A stretch of DNA of 64,000 nucleotides from Ooceraea biroi. Lineage: Eukaryota > Arthropoda > Insecta > Hymenoptera > Formicidae. Shown here piece by piece: positions 47,050 to 59,700 of the stretch. Under the pieces are notes generated by a model. That model made no database searches. It saw only the letters and a program-made list of their open reading frames with translations, and was not told the origin of the DNA. Where the stretch lies: the NCBI RefSeq assembly GCF_003672135.1, contig NC_039506.1, positions 18,942,497 to 19,006,496 of the forward strand, read 5' to 3'. A program made the position numbers and the translations under genes. Within the stretch, counting starts at the first letter, position 1, and every line of letters starts with the position of its first letter.

Positions 47050-50000
47050 GTGAGTTCCGGTCTGCAGTGACGCGAGATAAAAGGATAAATCCCTCGCAAT
47101 CTCGAGAACTCGTTTTCCACCCCTGAAGAATATTTCCGTATGGATTTTACGCAGCAACGCGGCGATAATTGGGATTTGATTATTTGGGGTGTTTACTCCA
47201 AACGTAAAAATATTCCTCTTGAAATTTTGGTATCGCGCGTGTTCGCCGATTACGTTTTAATTCTTTTACATTATATCTCTTTACTCGGTTATTACTCGAC
47301 ATTTTAATATCGATATCGGCACGCGTCAGATTCGAAATACGAGACGCTAATTATGTTTAATAACATATAATCGCATTTGCAATTATTTGTTTTCCACATG
47401 CAGCTCGATGAGGAATCGAGTAATGGATATATCTTTTGCTCTTGTGAAATTTATGCATGTAAAGAGGCGGAAAGGGAATTCAGCAACGATGAAGGCTAAT
47501 AATACTCCAATGAAATCTTTATTAATTGAAACGGTCTTTATATAAGAATTATTGTTTATTATTAAGAACGCAATATCGACGGTTGCGTGATTACGAAATT
47601 ATAATTTCATTTCCTTTTAGCGAATCAAGTGGGCACGTTGTATCGAGCGCCTCGATTCAAAGTCAGGTTACCGTTTTAAATGTCACGCATGTGTAGTTCC
47701 GCTACGCGAAAATTATGGGGTCACCGCTAACCGCGCAACGATGAATTTAATTTGTGACGCGCGAAAGAGAATCGTTCTCCCTTTTCTCATTGGCACGAAC
47801 GCGATGCCGGCTGATTTATTTATGAGCACAGGAGAAATTCTTTCTCCTTGGGGAAGATTTTCAGGCTTTTCAGATTAGAGCATAGGTTTAAAGCGGATTC
47901 GTATTCGCTGTGTAGTGGATAGTATCACGCAGAGGAGTCCTCGAAAGAAACTTTATATTCCTCTTAAATGGCTTATATATATGTAATATGTTAAAATTTT
48001 AATCATGCCAACGAGGAACGAAGAACTTCGATATTCAAGCCAGCGCTTTCGTAAAAGTTTGTCCAACGAATAATCATATTTCGCGAATCTTCCAAGTTAT
48101 GCAACTCGGTAAGTTAAATCGACGATGAACTTTTATCTCTTTCAGCGCTTGTTAATATAGGAGATTAAGCTCGTATCGCAACGAGCCGCTGAACGATATT
48201 ATTATTCGCAGCGATCTTGCCGACGTTTAAGTGGAAAGATCTGGAAAAAAGAAACTTTTTATAGACATTATACTTTTTATAGCCATTACTGCACGTTGCA
48301 CGTCGTAATTAGACATTATCTCGTGTACTCTTATAAATCTGCGCGTGTGTCGTGCGATACGTACTGATACGCCCAAATAAATTGCCTGTAATTCCTTAAG
48401 GCTATTTTCTCTTCCCGATACTACGGATTTACTGCATCCATTAGCGCTTCCTTCGTACTCTATTGCACGATTCTACCGCGCAACTCTCATTTGATTTAAA
48501 ATTTATTAAGAATTAAATTCACACGCTCTGTATAAAAAACGAAACACACAGAGAGAAAGAGAGAGGTGGAGGAAAGAAAGATTGCAGAACACGGATATCG
48601 CTTCTGTTCGGTTTGATTGACGTGTATTAAGTCAGTGGACATCGTAAATTTTCACAGCAGTAGATCTCTGCGTGATTTAAGTCGCGCCCGACAGCTCCGA
48701 TCAGCGCGCGAGTTGATTAATTCTGCGCGAAACCTAGTCGCGCGTGCTTATATTACTTTCTAAACGACGGCAAGAGAGAGAATGCGATTCCCATGTATGG
48801 GCGCGCGTTTTCCGCGCCGTGCCTACATGCACCAGTTAGAATTTTCAAAAAATGTGCTTGCATTTGTCGGCCGAAAAGCGGGGGACTTCACCCGAGCGAT
48901 TTTCGATAATTTTATTTCATATAATATTTTATAATATTTATATATAATATTATAATATAATATTAAATATAATTTTATAATATTTATATATTTTATATAT
49001 TTATATAGAATATTTCAATCCGCGATTCGTTCCACATTTGCGAAAGTAAAAATCGTTTCATAACAATTCGTAGATGGTGGAAAAGTTTGGAAACACGCTT
49101 CAAGGGAGTCACGAGACGAGATGCTTCGGTCGCGACCGAACATCGATATCTCGTCGGCGCGACGGCGGTCTTTTGAGCAAACAGGGGGAGTTTTTCGATG
49201 CGTCTTTGCTCTCCTTTGCGCTGCGGCAATCTGCGCCGCACTTTGTAATCGTCTGGCTGGCAACGGCCGCCCGCCGCGCCGCTTTTCAGCAGCACAAAGA
49301 ATTTCCAATAGCGTTTTGCACGAGGCAAACAATGGCGCGTTCGTAACTTCCGGTACAACAGACGAATCTACACTTTCATCTCCTCTTTGTCTCGTCTTCT
49401 TGTTCGTTGTTTTTCTTTCTTTTTGTTTTTTGTATTTGCAAGCCGGTTACAAATTTTAAGGTATGATTTGTTGCCGGCGTAGTTCTTCCCCATGACAACG
49501 ATTAAATGGAAATTGGAATAAGAATTGCGCTCTCCGCGCTTTTCCGACTCATGCGTTCTCGCTACACATACCAGCGATCTCGCGAAGCGGATTAAAAATC
49601 TGAAGTATGCGATATATTTTATACATGATGGAGCTATGGCAAAATGCGATATTATTTTTATTTTTCATGGCATATTAAAAATCTGGAATATGTGATATAT
49701 TGTACTCCGAGTTGCAGATCGATAGAAACGCGATATTATCTTTGTATCGTTTTTCATCTTGTTTCTGTTTTTACAAAATATATGTCACATGTCACATATG
49801 TCACATGTCGAAGTTTAATATTTACAGATTGTTATTTCCAAGTATGCTGGAAAATGTAATAAATAAGCGTAATTTTATTAAATTATCCGGATTTATAAGC
49901 GTTATGTTGTTACATTTCATCTCGATATTCTTATTTGCAAAAAAATTTTTTAAATCTGAAATGCTTCGTTGTACAGTATTAAAAAAATTTGAAATTGTAT

Positions 50001-50549
50001 ACGACAGCATGACGCTATTTAATTTTCCTACGTAATGCTACTTAATGAATAAGACAATGTATAAAAGAGATTTTTAGATTTTGTTATTTTAATTGGCACA
50101 AGAAACGAGTCTTTGAATTTATCATTGGTTTTTCATTATTAGTTACGATAGCTAAATACTTCGAAACTCAATGTTAAGTTATTAGTTTTGACTTCCGGAT
50201 TGGAAAAAGTGATATATTTGAGAGAAAGTCATCATTTATTAATTTTAAATAATTTGGCTATTTCTTACAACAAAAATCTTATAACAAGTATTTAATATAA
50301 ATATTAATTTCACTTGTATCGAAGAAAATTTTATTTTAATTTCTAATCAAATATTATAAATTCGTGTACGAAAAAAAATTCTGATATTGATATTTATCTC
50401 ACTTGAGTGAAAAAATCATGTATATGCTAAATAATATTGTTTCAAATTAATGAATTACTTACTCTAAAAAATAATTATTCTAATATTAAAGACATCTTGT
50501 TTTAGAAGTAAATGATTATCCTATATAAGTAACGTTAATCCATCCATCC
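47050..50549. other. Gene-poor stretch, 3.5 kb
   Basis: No gene recognised. It has a TAATATT-rich microsatellite-like tract (48905-49008) and a GC-rich patch (49080-49360) with open frames on both strands. One of these, plus 49121-49459, has an ATG and two hydrophobic runs but no known motif. The region may be a long first intron of the 53.8 kb gene. Confidence 0.4.
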
Positions 50550-50790
50550 ATCTCTATGGCGCTACAGCTCATCAAAGGCCTTGGCCTTTCTCACAATTCC
50601 AGCCCAGTGATCTCGATCCATCGCTTTGACTCTCCACCTGCTAACTCCCAGGGTGCGGAGATCTTCTAGCCAGCGTTTGCTCGGACTTCTTCTCATTCTT
50701 CTACCTCCTGGTGTTCCTCTGTATACCTTCTTTGCTGCTTTTCCTTCGGAAATTCTTTCGACATGTCTCAACCAACGTAACTTTCTACTT
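50550..50790 (-). pseudogene. Non-LTR retrotransposon (LINE) C-terminal fragment
   Basis: The minus frame reads HVERISEGKAAKKVYRG, then GRRMRRSPSKRWLEDLR and WRVKAMDRDHWAGIVRKAK, then a stop. This is the tail found after the reverse transcriptase in many insect LINEs. After the stop (on the minus strand) a short ATGGATGGATGG tail follows, fitting the 3' end of a retrotransposed copy. Everything 5' of it is missing. Confidence 0.8.
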
Positions 50791-51167
50791 CAACAACTAA
50801 AATGAAATTAATACTTGATGCAAATGACGTAAGAGCTCTTATCAAAGAAAAAGAATATCTCCATTTAAATATGCAATTTCCTTCTGTCAACCCTGTACAG
50901 TAAACAAATGGATTTCTCGTTTCAATTTAATATTCTTACAATTAATCGGAATGCAATGATTCCTAGGATTCAAAACCTATTTTTCATTCAAAATCTATTT
51001 TGCAAACTCCATTTGATCATAATTTCCATGGCCAACAATTTGGAAATGGCTTTTTCCGCAGAAAACGCATGAATGATTATCATTCGTCGCATTTTTTTAA
51101 ATGTTTAACTTCGAGTGCGTAAGCTTCGCAACACGGAACTACAATTTTGTTTCTTTCGCAACTAATT

Positions 51168-51204
51168 GTAAGCGGTGATTCTGAATTTCATAATCACCGC
51201 TTAC
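51168..51204. repeat. Short perfect inverted repeat
   Basis: GTAAGCGGTGATT is mirrored after an 11 nt spacer. Too short to name. It could be a MITE relic or a transcript hairpin. Confidence 0.8.
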
Positions 51205-51421
51205 ATTCAGTCTTAGAAGTCGATTAGGAATTCATTAAAAATATGTGCTTGTCGTTTACGTATAGTTTTTCAAAACTTCAAGGAGAAAGAGAGAGAGATG
51301 TATTTTATTTTTGTCATTGATCGTTCAATTCGTTTTAAGTGATTTGATATAGCTCTCCCGATTTAAAATCCATTTCGACAATTTGATTTAGATATTTAAA
51401 ATAACTCCTGTCACGTTCGTC

Positions 51422-51691
51422 ATGTTAGTATCCCCTTCTCCCCCGAGAATCGTCGAAAAATTTATATCGATACTCGTAGTTGCAGGAATATTGATTATAA
51501 ATTTATCGCGCTCTGCTTATTCGGCAGCGGTCACATCAAGGCAATCCAGAAACGCGGCAAACGCAGAAGAAAAATCAATCTCTTCAAGATCTCAGTCATC
51601 GTTTTGGGCTGTGGGAAGATACCGAATAGCAAAATTAAAGGCACAATTAAATGAATCAAGAAGAACGAAACAATTTTTTGGCAAAACATAA
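51422..51691 (+). CDS. Small ORF, possible secreted peptide precursor (unknown)
   Basis: An 89-codon ORF with a genuine ATG. The start looks like a signal peptide: a basic residue, then FISILVVAGILIINL (about residues 14-28), then small residues suitable for cleavage near SAYSAAVTS. The mature part would be about 50 residues, basic and serine-rich (SSFWAVGRYRIAKLKAQL, then ESRRTKQFFGKT), without cysteines. RR and a C-terminal FFGK-type ending recall peptide precursors, but I recognise no family. It lies in a gene-poor region, immediately before a tandem array. It could be a real small gene or a chance frame. Confidence 0.3.
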   Translation: MLVSPSPPRIVEKFISILVVAGILIINLSRSAYSAAVTSRQSRNAANAEEKSISSRSQSSFWAVGRYRIAKLKAQLNESRRTKQFFGKT

Positions 51692-51715
51692 TAATACAAA
51701 TCAAGCGTCGTAGCG

Positions 51716-52452
51716 TGATATCATTATTTTTTATATTGCCTGGAGTTCTCTGCTATTGAAAATACCGTAAACTCAGAAATGAAAAAGTTCTAGCACTTAG
51801 AAATATTTTCTTTTCCGAGCAGTTCTGAGTTGTTGGTATCATTATTTTTTATATTGCCTAGAGTTCTCTGCTATTGAAAATACCGTAAACTCAGAAATGA
51901 AAAAGTTCTAGCCCCTAGAAATTTTTTCTTTTCCGAGCAGTTCTGAGTTGTTGATATCATTATTTTTTATATTGCCTAGAGTTCTCTGCTATTGAAAATA
52001 CCGTAAACTCAGAAATGAAAAAGTTCTAGCCCCTAGAAATTTTTTCTTTTCCGAGCAGTTCTGAGTTGTTGATATCATTATTTTTTATATTGCCTAGAGT
52101 TCTCTACTATTGAAAATACCGTAAACTCAAAAATGAAAAAGTTCTAATCCTTAGAAATTTTTTCTTTTCCTAGAAGTTCTGAGTTGTTGATATCATTGTT
52201 TTTTATATTGCCTAGAGTTCTCTGCTATTGAAAATACCGTAAACTCAAAAATGAAAAAGTTCTAACCCTTAGAAATTTTTTTTTTCCGAGAAGTTCTGAG
52301 TTGTTGATATCATTGTTTTTTATATTGCCTAGAGTTCTCTGCTATTGAAAATACCGTAAACTCAGAAATGAAAAAGTTCTAACCCTTAGAAATTTTTTCT
52401 TTTCCGAGAAGTTCTGAGTTGTTGGTATCATTATTTTTTATATTGCCTAGAG
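51716..52452. repeat. Tandem array, about 119 bp unit, about 6 copies
   Basis: Unit marks (ATCATTATTTTTTATATTGCC) occur near 51718, 51837, 51957, 52074, 52194, 52312 and 52432. Copies differ at a few positions, such as GCCCCTAG versus ACCCTTAG. The last copy is truncated after GCCTAGAGTT. It is AT-rich with no continuous reading frame. Confidence 0.95.
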
Positions 52453-53771
52453 TTAGAATAGCAAGATACTGTTACTCAAATTTATAAGAATTTTGTAAGA
52501 CATGTCCAATGCGACCCGGGCACGTCAAGTACTTTAATGTCGTCATGCGATAAGAGAGCATGAGATATATTTAGATAAAATACTCAAACTGAATTGCTTC
52601 TAAGTACTTGATTAGTTAACAATTGATTTCATATTTAGTTTTGATTTTTAATTTTAATTATTTTTTAGAGGAACGTTTTTATAAATTAATTTTTAGAGAT
52701 AAACAGATTTTGAAATTTTTTGGTGCATACAAGTTGGGATTTCTTATGTACTTGGCATCCTTTTTTCACCTCTGTGAGGTTTTTATAGAGTATAATATTA
52801 ACGAAATAATAATAATTTTAGTAATTTGTTGAATGATCTTTTTGCTTTATAACATGCTGCAAATGCATGTTGAGCATGTTAGAAATAATTTTTGTCAGTA
52901 ATCCTGTTCAGTTTCGCTTCGCGAGAAGCTCCACATTCGCTCGGAAGAGCGAAAGTTTGAGACCGGAAAAATTCCTATTCAGGCTTCAGGATTTCGAGCG
53001 TGGAAAAAGGGAAAAGTGAACATCATGCGCGGACATGATGTCTCGACTAATGACCAAGAGCGGACTAATGACAATGAGCGTCATCCTGATGTAATTGCTT
53101 CGGTGTAATTACTGTCATGCAGCTTGGCATGGCTCGGCGTGGTTTTGACGTGACGTACGCAGCGTTACGGCCAGTTTACTGTCATTGCATTGTTCATGTC
53201 GCTTCCTCCTAAGTTCGAAGGCTTCCCGAAGCATGAACCGCCACATTGCGCTGGTAATTTTATCATCGAACGGTTCCGCCAGCCGTCGTCGTATGAATCG
53301 TGAAATAAGGTGCATCGGAGAGAGAGGAAGAAAGGGAGAGCAGAAATGAGAGTAGAAAGGGAGTGGAGGAGAGAAGAGGAGGATAGAAGGGAGGAGAAAG
53401 AACATTCTTTCGGCATTCTGGAGCTTGGACACCACGAAAATAACGCTTAATTATCACGCCATATCGATCATTATCGGAGATATCCCTTTCAGCGATATAT
53501 TAACGGTTACGTCGAGCTCCGAGGGAGCTTATTACATTCTACTGAAAAATATCGCATACCTATCGATTTCGAAATATAGCTTCAATTTCTTCAAAAAAAG
53601 CATCGAATTAAATTGCGCACCTAATTTGATGTCAATTCCAATATTTAATTATAATCTTTAGACGATATTTCCTCCTTAAGCTGGTATCATTATGTGCAAT
53701 ATCTAATCTAGACTCCATTGCGAATGTTACAGGTATAACGGCGGTCATAAAAATTACTTAATGCGCTGAGG
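52453..53771. other. Upstream region of the thyroglobulin-domain gene
   Basis: Mixed AT-rich sequence with a purine-rich tract (53310-53400) and a mariner-tip remnant (53575-53624). It should hold the promoter or the last 5' non-coding exon of the gene starting at 53772. No coding exon seen. Confidence 0.4.
53575..53624 (-). repeat. Mariner-type TIR fragment, copy 4
   Basis: Read on the minus strand: TTAGGTGCGCAATTTAATTC, then GATGCTTTTTTTGAAG. It is the closest match to the copy at 17736, in inverse orientation. Confidence 0.55.
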
Positions 53772-56700
53772 ATGCGCTCTGATTTCTGCAACGGGGGGCT
53801 TGCCTGCGCCGTTGTGTGGGTGTTGTCAACCTGCCTACTACTCGCCCTTTCGCTGTCATCAGTGGTCACCGCAGGTATGTTCTTTACGATTGTGCTCTCT
53901 TTTATCTGCTATTTTATTATTCATTCCCGATGAAGAAGTTAATCTGTTACCAAGCAAAAGCTTACATTTAATCTCAGTCGGAGAGGTTGGTTTCAAATCA
54001 ACAGGACTCTCTCAGAGATCATGAAAATCAATTCAAGTGATTTTTGCTTGGATCTTGCACCTTCCGATTTTGTTGCAATTTGTGAAATTTTCGAATTTAT
54101 CGATTTCGTATTCGCGCTGATGAATATTCTTCAATTGTTTACTTCCATTTTGATATGCAGTTTTCCCTTTCGCGTTACTCAGGTCCTCCCGCGCTGTCGT
54201 CTGCCATCATTGCGAGTATTATCGGAAGTGTACGCTTGTTAGGAGTAGTAAGTGTGGCAGTAGGATACCGAGAGAGAAACCGTTAGCCGTCACCTCCGGT
54301 TATTTTTATTATTATCATCAGCTCCGTCTTCGTTTAAAGTGTGCTACACTTTAATCTGTGCGGGCTTCAAAATGGCTGCCATGGCCGAGAAAGCCTGTTC
54401 CGCGTTGACCTATTAATGCCACCGCATGGCTCAGTAATCCACGCGTTTGCGAATACGTCATTCAAGCCTTCATTGAAATTGTCGAGGTTTACACTCGCGC
54501 ATGATGTGTAATTACTCTCACGTAATGATTATTTGCGGGATCTCGGTAATTATTTTAAAACCTTGCACTTGGTGTAAAAAGAAATCCATACTTCATATAA
54601 AAAATCTGCGCTAAAACCGCCGTGAAATTAGATTAACTGAGTAATACGCTGCAAATATCCCGCTTGAAATTATTTTCATCCGAAAGTAGATCTGATAAAT
54701 TATGAAACTATTTAAAATTATTTTAGTTCTAAAATTGTTTTAGTTCTAAAAGAGCAGGAGTTTCAAAACGAAATCTATGACTGAATATGCGATACATTGC
54801 AAAGAATCGTAAGCAAATCTTACAAATTGTTTATTCATTTGAACTCATCGACGTTATGTAAAAAATTGTATATTCCGAAATACAACGTATAAATAACATA
54901 ATTATATGTAACAAAATTTATGAGTGGAAACATGCGACTAGCAAAATTAGTAAAGTGCTAAAATTTGCGCGAATTTGACCAATCGTAAACTTATTTGAAG
55001 CTTGAAAAGCTTTACAACAGAAAGAATATAATTTATATAACTTATAAAATAAATATAAAATAATATAATATATAATAAAAAATACAATAAAATAAAATAA
55101 ATATAAAATAATTTCTAAATAAATACGTAAAAGAGATCGAACCATGGTAACACCATGGAAATGACGCGATTTATTTTTACAGAGCCGTCGCTGAAAGCGG
55201 TCGGTCGATGCCCATCTCTTCACGAGCAGAACGTGTGCCCTTCGAGGGCCCCGGCCTGCGAGAATGACTTTCAGTGCCAGGGCGCACCGGAGGAGCGTTG
55301 CTGCAGGACCGCTTGCGGTTTTCGATGCGTCACCAGTGAACTGACCGGATGCGAGCAACTAGCACTTGCAGCCGTGAGACGGTCGCGGGCCCTCGGCGCC
55401 CGGGGCCCGTCACAATTTGTGCCGCGTTGCAACAACGTGACCGGCGAGTTCGAAAGGGTACAGTGCGACTCGGAAGGACGCGGCTGCTGGTGCGTTGACG
55501 CGATCGGCGCGGAAGTGCCCGGCACTCGGGTACCCGGTAAAGACGCCATCGATTGCGACAAGCCCCGCGTATGTCCGGCTCATAGCTGCCGGATGTTCTG
55601 CCCCTTGGGATTCGAGGTACCTGATAAGAGCTCATGTCGCAATAAAGATGCTCCCCATCTGCAATGTAAAGTCATCCAATGAAAAATATCATAAAAATGT
55701 AAAGATAGATGTGAGGGTGGTTTGGATATATTATAAATTGAAATTTATTTACCGCGCGTTCTTATCAAAGAACGATTCAAATTTATTTAGCATAAGATAC
55801 GTGATAAAAAAATTATAAATTCGATTTTTTGACTACTTTCGCGTTTTCTTTTTCTACAGTACACGAAACAAAGTAACTTTAATAGAGTTTAGACACTTTA
55901 GATTAAGCACATCTATTTAAAACAGGCAAATTTTATCTATAGCGCTCGAAAGATAACTTTAGATCCAGGTGTTTGGAGCAAAATAATTCCCACACTTTAA
56001 ATACTTTAAATTAGACACAAGCGTCCGAGTAAACTTCAAAATTCAACTTTGATACTTCAGACACTTTAGATGGAGCACACGTCCAAAACAAAGCGATTCG
56101 CAGTTATGCCAATACCTTTCACGCTATATTTTCATCACTTATAAATAAACGATCGTCCAACTTAATAGATCAATCAGAGCACCGGGTGTCCTAAGTGCGA
56201 GTGCCGGGACCCCTGTCGTGGCGTCGCCTGTCCAGGGACCAGTCAGAGGTGCGAGCTGGTGGAAGTGCACTGCGCGCGTCCGCCCTGTCCGCCAGTGCCC
56301 AATTGCCGCAAGGCCAAGTCCCTGTTGACGATCTGTCCAGCTGGCGAGCCGTTGCGGATCGCGGATTCGCCGCGGCCGTTCCTCTGCGGTGACACACCAG
56401 GCAAGCCGACCTGTCCGCCGACGTACAGCTGCCTGGTGGAGCCCGAGCAGGAGTACGGAGTCTGTTGTCCGTCTAGCGTGGACCTGCAGCGTGCTGGCAC
56501 GTGCCCTGTTGACCTCGCGGAGAAGGATACTTGCGGGCCCAGCTGTCACCATGACCTTGAGTGCCCTGGCCCGCAGAAGTGCTGCAGCAGTGGACGCTGT
56601 GGCGGTAACGTGTGCGCGATACCTCAGGGTCTCAGCGTGTGCCATCGCGACCGTCTGCTCGCCGAGATGCTGAGCGTCTCCGAGCGACAAGGTCGCGGCT

Positions 56701-59700
56701 ACGTTCCGCAGTGCACGGAAGGTGAGGGACGGATTTAGCAGGCACTGTCATTGATTCTCGATCGATTGAGCACTCATGTATTGGAACGTGTATTGTCTAT
56801 TAATGAATTCTATTGATGACTACCGGGAATTTGGACTAATTTCAGTCGATCATTATTAGATCGTTCATGTCCTCTTAATGTGCCCAAATCACGAATAGGC
56901 GTGTTCAATGTTATCAATATATAGCGTCTATAGGGAGCTAAGATGGTGCGAGTTTCTGTAAAAACTCTTGTCAAATTTCTAGAATTTTATTATTATTAAC
57001 GTTTACTTTGTTAACACATATTTGCTCGGTGTCGGATAAAGTAAAATAATCCATAAGTTTCACGATGAAATAGTTAACAAAATTGTGTAGATGGAGCTTT
57101 CAAAGCAAGACAGTGCTCGAGGAACGGTCTGGTTTGCTGGTGCGTGGAGGACAACGGTAGGAAGATATCTGGCTCCATGGGTCCCGCCGAAAAAACTGAC
57201 TGTAAATCGATAAGCAAGGCGCGTTCACTTCCGGCGTCTTGCACTCCACAGCAATGCGCTCAAGTTTGTCAGTACGGCTTCAAGACGGACTCTTCCGGCT
57301 GCCCGACTTGTGAATGCGACAATCCATGTGAAGGGTAGGCATTGCAGAAGGACTTTATCGATTTAAAAGCTGAACTTTTTTTATAAAAAATATCTCGTGG
57401 ATATATAATATAATTTTTAAGTGACTTATGCATATAAATAAAAAATTATATATTAAGATATATTGATTTATATAATTTATAATTAGAAAATTATAGACTG
57501 CAAGTTAACACGTACATTAACGTTTCAAATTAACATTGAAACTTATCTTACGTTAATTATAAATTATATTATAATTATAAAGAGACGGAGAGTGCAACAC
57601 AAAGAGAACATAGAACATCTGTTTATGTTAGGTGAAATTATATTATTTTATAATGAAACTACTTGCTTTTTGGAACTACAGATTTCCTTGCGCGGAAGGA
57701 CAAGAATGCGTCTTAAAGCGGGAAGATGGCTGTTCCGATTTTCTTTGTCCAACGAAACCAGAATGTAAACCCAGGAAGACTTATAAGAGCCCCTGCCTCT
57801 TCGGTACACCGTTGATGGATCAAGACGGAAACGCCGCAACTTGCTTCACCAATAAAACTTGTCCCGAGGGCTACAAGTGCACGATGGTACCAAAAGCCGG
57901 TCAGTCGGTGTGTTGCATGGAAAAGCCAGGCCTTACAAAAGCACCTACAAGTAAGTTCCACCGTGAATGATAACAATAAAATTCCTCATCTATATATTAG
58001 GAGTGTGATTTAGTTTTGAGGGTTTTGCAACAGATGGCTGTAGTGTCAGTTTGTTCCAATAGCTGTTTCCGATAACTGTTGTTTCTTACAGTCTTGACAT
58101 TATCCATCACATTTAGTAGCATTATAGCAATAGATGCAATAACAGTCGTGTTTATATCATCGTAAAAATGCAACTTCCAAAAGCTCTTTAGCATTTTCGA
58201 CATGCGTTGCTTTTGTTTTTTAATCAAAACAAAACTGCGGCTGAGGGTTATAGAATTCTTGTGGAAACTTGTGGTGATTCTGCCCCATCAATTAAGACGT
58301 GTGAATACTGGTTTAGACGCTTTAAAAGTGGTCATACTGATGTGAAGGACAAAGAACGCTCGGGACAACCAAGAAAGCTTGAAAATGCAGATTTGCAAGC
58401 ATTATTGCACGAAAATCCAACAGAATCCACTTCAGAACTTGCCAGAGCATTAAATGTTGATCGTACAACAGTTACCAAACATTTACATGAAATGGGAAAA
58501 ATTCAGAAAGAAGGGAAATGGGTTCGACATGAATTATCGGAAAGTGCCATTGCGAACCGGTTGAACATTTGCATTTCGTTGATCGCCAGGCAAAAAAAGA
58601 AGAGTCTTTTGTCTCGGATTGTTACTGGGGATGAAAAGTGCATCTATTTTGATAATCCGAAACGCAGAAAATCATGGGTGGATCCAGGCGAACCATCAAC
58701 ATCCACTCCGAGACGCAATATTGACGGTTGAAAAGTAATGCTCTGTATTTGGTGGGATAGTGTACTATGAGCTGTTAAATCCGCATGAGACTGTCACGGC
58801 TGGTCGTTATCGACACCAATTGTACAAGTTGAAGCAAGCATTGGACGAAAAACGACCACCAATTGCGAGTAAAGGACGGAAAGTGATTCTTCTTCGTGAC
58901 AACGCTCGACCTGACGTTGCGTTATCAGTGAAAGAAACACTATTAGAGCTTGAATGGCAAGTCTTCTCCGGACATTGCTCCATGCGATTATTATTTGTTC
59001 CGGTGGATGCAACACGCTTTAGAGGATACACACTTTGATAATTTGGAAGAAGTGCGAAAATTCGTCGACGAATGGATCAACTGAAAAGAAGAGTGATTTT
59101 ATCGTGGTGGAATCCATCTCTTGCCAGAAAGATGGGAAAAAGTTCTAGAAAACGAAGGAAAATATTTTGATTAAGGTATTCATTCATTATCATATTTAAA
59201 TACATGCGTTTTTGAGCAAAAAAAACCCTCAAAACTAAATCACACCCCTAATATATAAGTGCCGTCTGTCTGTCTGTCTGACCACGAACTACTCCTTGAT
59301 TAATGAACCGATTTTCTCGAAATTGGTACCAAAAGTTTGCAAATTTTTCAGAAATGGTTACTATGTGGTTTTTTTAAGTTTTACACCCCCTTCCACCCAC
59401 CCACGCATCCACCCACGCATTCACACATTTATTGACTGATTTTCTCGAAATCTGTTTCGCTCTGTCCAGTTATCAATCGTGATACTTTTAATTTCATCTC
59501 CATATTATTTTCATTCACCCCCATCCATCCACCCACGCACTCACATGTATTGACCGATTTTCGCGTAATTGGTACCAAAATTTTACAAATTTTTCAGAAA
59601 TGGTTACTATGGGGTTTTTTTACGTTTTACACTACCACCCACATACTCACGCATCTACCCACGCATTCACATATCTAGTGACTGATTTTCTCGAAATCTG

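Noticed and set aside
46686..47120. 144-codon minus-strand frame
   Set aside because: It overlaps the plus-strand candidate in the same CpG-rich block and shows no motif or splice signals.
49121..49459. 112-codon ORF with two hydrophobic runs
   Set aside because: Begins with ATG, but the second hydrophobic run is made of T/C-rich low-complexity DNA and the minus strand is open too; not convincing.
53115..53435. Minus-strand frame rich in leucine, serine and proline
   Set aside because: It is the translation of a purine-rich (GA) tract; low complexity explains the open frame.
54350..54375. TTAAAGTGT short hairpin in the first thyroglobulin-gene intron as a regulatory element
   Set aside because: Stem of about 9 bp with almost no loop; expected by chance at this scale.
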